Notes under the pieces: generated by a model
Seen by the model: only the letters and a program-made list of their open reading frames with translations
Database searches by the model: none
Told to the model about the DNA's origin: nothing
Program-made: the position numbers and the translations under genes
Source of the DNA: Desulfobulbus sp.
GTDB lineage: Bacteria > Desulfobacterota > Desulfobulbia > Desulfobulbales > Desulfobulbaceae
NCBI GenBank assembly: GCA_009780825.1
Contig: WQZH01000006.1
Span: 62,001 to 126,000, forward strand
DNA length: 64,000 bases
Direction: 5' to 3'
Part shown: positions 62,423-64,000 of the stretch, piece after piece
Numbering within the stretch: position 1 is the first letter of the stretch
Layout of the letters: the number at the start of each line of letters is the position of its first letter

Positions 62423-63843
62423 TGCCAGACCTCTACCCTGCCCAGATCGACGGCATCGAACTGGCGATCGAGACCCTGGATGACGAGATCACCAAGGCGA
62501 TCACCAAGCACGAGTATCCCCACCGCGACGGGGCGCTGCTGGAAGACATGGGCCAGCATGCCCGGACGGTCAAGATCAAGTGCCATTTCTGGGATGACAC
62601 CTACGAGGCCCACCAGGATCTGCTGGACCATCTCGATCAGATGGAGACCATCGAGCTGGTCCATCCCAAGTACGGGCCGATGCGGGGCTCGATCGAGTCC
62701 GTCGCCGTCCATCACGACGACAGCGAGCGCCATGCGGCAATCGACCTCACCTTTACCCAGGGTTTGATCGAGGATACCGACGACACCGCCTTTGAAGATG
62801 TGGAGGGCAGCGCCGAGGCCGCCTGGCTCGATTCCATCGAAGAGCAGAAGGCCGCGTTCGGGGCCGACATGCTGGCCGCCATCGGCCTGGAGGCCAATGC
62901 AATCCTCTCCACGGTCCTGGACCCGGCCAAAGGCATTGTCGAGCAGTTGGGCAGCATCAGCAGCGCGGCCAGGCAATACCTGCAGCAGGTGGAGTCTTTT
63001 GTCGGCAGCCTGGAGGCCACCTGCAACCTGGTGGCCAATCCGGCCAACTCCCTGATGGCGCTCATCAGCTACGGCTCCAACCTGCCGGGCCGGGTGATCG
63101 GCGCCCTGGCTCGGTGCGCCGAACGGTATACCCTCTCGCTGGGGCCATCGACCCCGCCGGTCCGCTCCATCCAATCGCTGGCAACCTGGTCCGACGATCT
63201 GAGCGCCCAAGCGGGCGGGTTTGCCAAAACCGTCCGGCTGGGCACGGCCAGCCAGATGGCCCTGAACGCCGCCTCTGTCTATAAGGCGGACGAAGAGCTG
63301 CGGCGCGCCCGCCGGCGGGCCGAAGGCCGAGCGGCCTTTGATGTGCTGGGCCGCTACACGCCGCCGGAATACGCGGCCTCAGACCCGCAGCCCATGACCA
63401 TGCAGGAACTGGAGATCACCCTGGCGGTGGTACGGGCGGGGATCCAGACGGCGATCGACCTGGACCGGGGGTCGGAAAGCCTGAAGCGGTTGGCTCTGAC
63501 CCTGATGACCCATGTCAACACCGTGAAACTGGAGCGCGACAAGCTGAGTGTGGTGACGATCGGCCACTCCTTGCCCCTGCATCTGATCTGCCTGCACCAC
63601 AGCCTGCCTTACAACGCCGCCGAGCGGCTGCTGACCGTGAACCGGATCCGCAACCCCAACGAGGTCAGCGGCGGGATCGTGATGCCGGCCGGGACAGGCA
63701 GCCGGGCCGCCATGGTGTCTGTCGCCGGCGCGGCTGGAAATGCCGAAGTCACCCTTGACGGCGAAGAAGTGCTGTTCGGCGGGGAGGCGGTCACCTTCGG
63801 TGGCGACCCGGTTACATTCGGAGGAGCATTGCATGCCGACTGA
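62422..63843 (+). CDS. DNA circularisation/baseplate protein (Mu gpN, gp43)
   Basis: A 473-aa protein with the DNA_circ_N domain at the start (LYPAQIDGIELAIETLDDEITKAITKHEYPHRDGALLEDMGQHARTVKIKCHF). The C-terminal end has a short repeated unit (GGEAVTFGGDPVTFGGA), probably a recent local duplication. In Mu, gpN belongs to the baseplate. The start overlaps the tape-measure stop. Confidence 0.87.
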   Translation: MPDLYPAQIDGIELAIETLDDEITKAITKHEYPHRDGALLEDMGQHARTVKIKCHFWDDTYEAHQDLLDHLDQMETIELVHPKYGPMRGSIESVAVHHDDSERHAAIDLTFTQGLIEDTDDTAFEDVEGSAEAAWLDSIEEQKAAFGADMLAAIGLEANAILSTVLDPAKGIVEQLGSISSAARQYLQQVESFVGSLEATCNLVANPANSLMALISYGSNLPGRVIGALARCAERYTLSLGPSTPPVRSIQSLATWSDDLSAQAGGFAKTVRLGTASQMALNAASVYKADEELRRARRRAEGRAAFDVLGRYTPPEYAASDPQPMTMQELEITLAVVRAGIQTAIDLDRGSESLKRLALTLMTHVNTVKLERDKLSVVTIGHSLPLHLICLHHSLPYNAAERLLTVNRIRNPNEVSGGIVMPAGTGSRAAMVSVAGAAGNAEVTLDGEEVLFGGEAVTFGGDPVTFGGALHAD

Positions 63844-64000
63844 CAACATCTGCCTGGAAGTGGCCGGCCGCCGGATCGAGCGGTTTCTCTCCTATGAAAT
63901 CGACGCCGACCTCTACGTGGCCGCCGACGCCTTTTCCCTGGAGGTGGCCCGGCCGGAAATCACCATCGAGCCCGGCCAGAAATGCGAGCTGTACGTCAAC
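63833..64000 (+). CDS. Baseplate hub protein gp44 (Mu gpP), 3' end outside window
   Basis: The first 56 codons (MPTDNICLEVAGRRIERFLSY...FSLEVARPEITIEPGQKCELYVN) match the start of Mu gp44/gpP, the gp27-like hub. ATG 63833 has GGAGGAG upstream and overlaps the gp43 gene by 11 bp. It continues beyond base 64000. Confidence 0.8.
   Translation, partial: MPTDNICLEVAGRRIERFLSYEIDADLYVAADAFSLEVARPEITIEPGQKCELYVN

Larger units (their letters stand above)
40907..64000. mobile_element. Prophage: tRNA-targeted integrase plus Mu-type virion module (right end outside window)
   Basis: It starts at the tRNA 3' fragment, with the integrase first. It holds a Fic pseudogene, two accessory genes, a C4-like RNA and Rha regulator, a lysis cassette (endolysin, 3TM holin, small membrane proteins), and Mu gp25 to gp44 homologues in Mu order on the plus strand. 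No transposase, MuB or Mu end is present in the window. Lesions in two genes and three repeats suggest it may be defective. Confidence 0.87.

Overview
The window looks like a chromosomal stretch of a Gram-negative anaerobe, most likely a Desulfobacterota member near the Desulfobulbales. The evidence is LPS-core and MsbA-type genes, a PilB/GspE ATPase, a stand-alone IMP cyclohydrolase domain, a family II pyrophosphatase, FolE2 and a probable selenoprotein. The assignment is inferred from gene content only.

Layout. 1-4.9 kb: a 5'-cut thyX, a PilB-like ATPase carrying a cyclic-nucleotide domain, then two LPS-core glycosyltransferases. 5.3-14.4 kb: a minus-strand surface-polysaccharide locus (msbA-like exporter, a truncated GT39-like membrane protein, a truncated GT2, a GT4). 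An AT-richer islet (about 6.8-12.0 kb) splits it. The islet holds two GT2 genes, an FrhB-like/pyruvyltransferase fusion, gene-end remnants and two copies of a palindromic repeat. Its proteins share an unusual IPLLKI-type C-terminal tail.

14.6-20.6 kb: U32 peptidase-family gene, sensor kinase, pyrR, purN, IMP cyclohydrolase and an S4-domain protein, all on the minus strand. 20.8-28.1 kb: folE2, succinate-semialdehyde dehydrogenase, a PilZ protein, rarA, a secreted protein with an in-frame UGA that reads well as selenocysteine (CxU motif plus SECIS-like hairpin), Mn-dependent pyrophosphatase and a Bax-inhibitor-1-like protein. 28.5-33.8 kb: a three-gene signalling operon. 34-40.7 kb: MFS/LysR divergent pair, metallophosphoesterase, 5'-nucleotidase lipoprotein and a TMEM43-family protein.

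40.9 kb to the end: an integrated element. It begins at the 3' fragment of a tRNA gene, followed by a tyrosine integrase with its repeat sites, a broken Fic gene and two lysogeny-type accessory genes. A structured RNA resembling phage C4 antisense RNA precedes a Rha-family regulator. Then come a lysis cassette and an almost complete Mu-type head and contractile-tail module in Mu order (gp25-like to gp44-like). No Mu transposase is present, so the element looks like a chimera of tRNA-targeted integration and Mu-type morphogenesis. Two lesions in the gp30-like gene, two in fic and three host-type palindromic repeats suggest an ageing prophage. The right end lies beyond the window.
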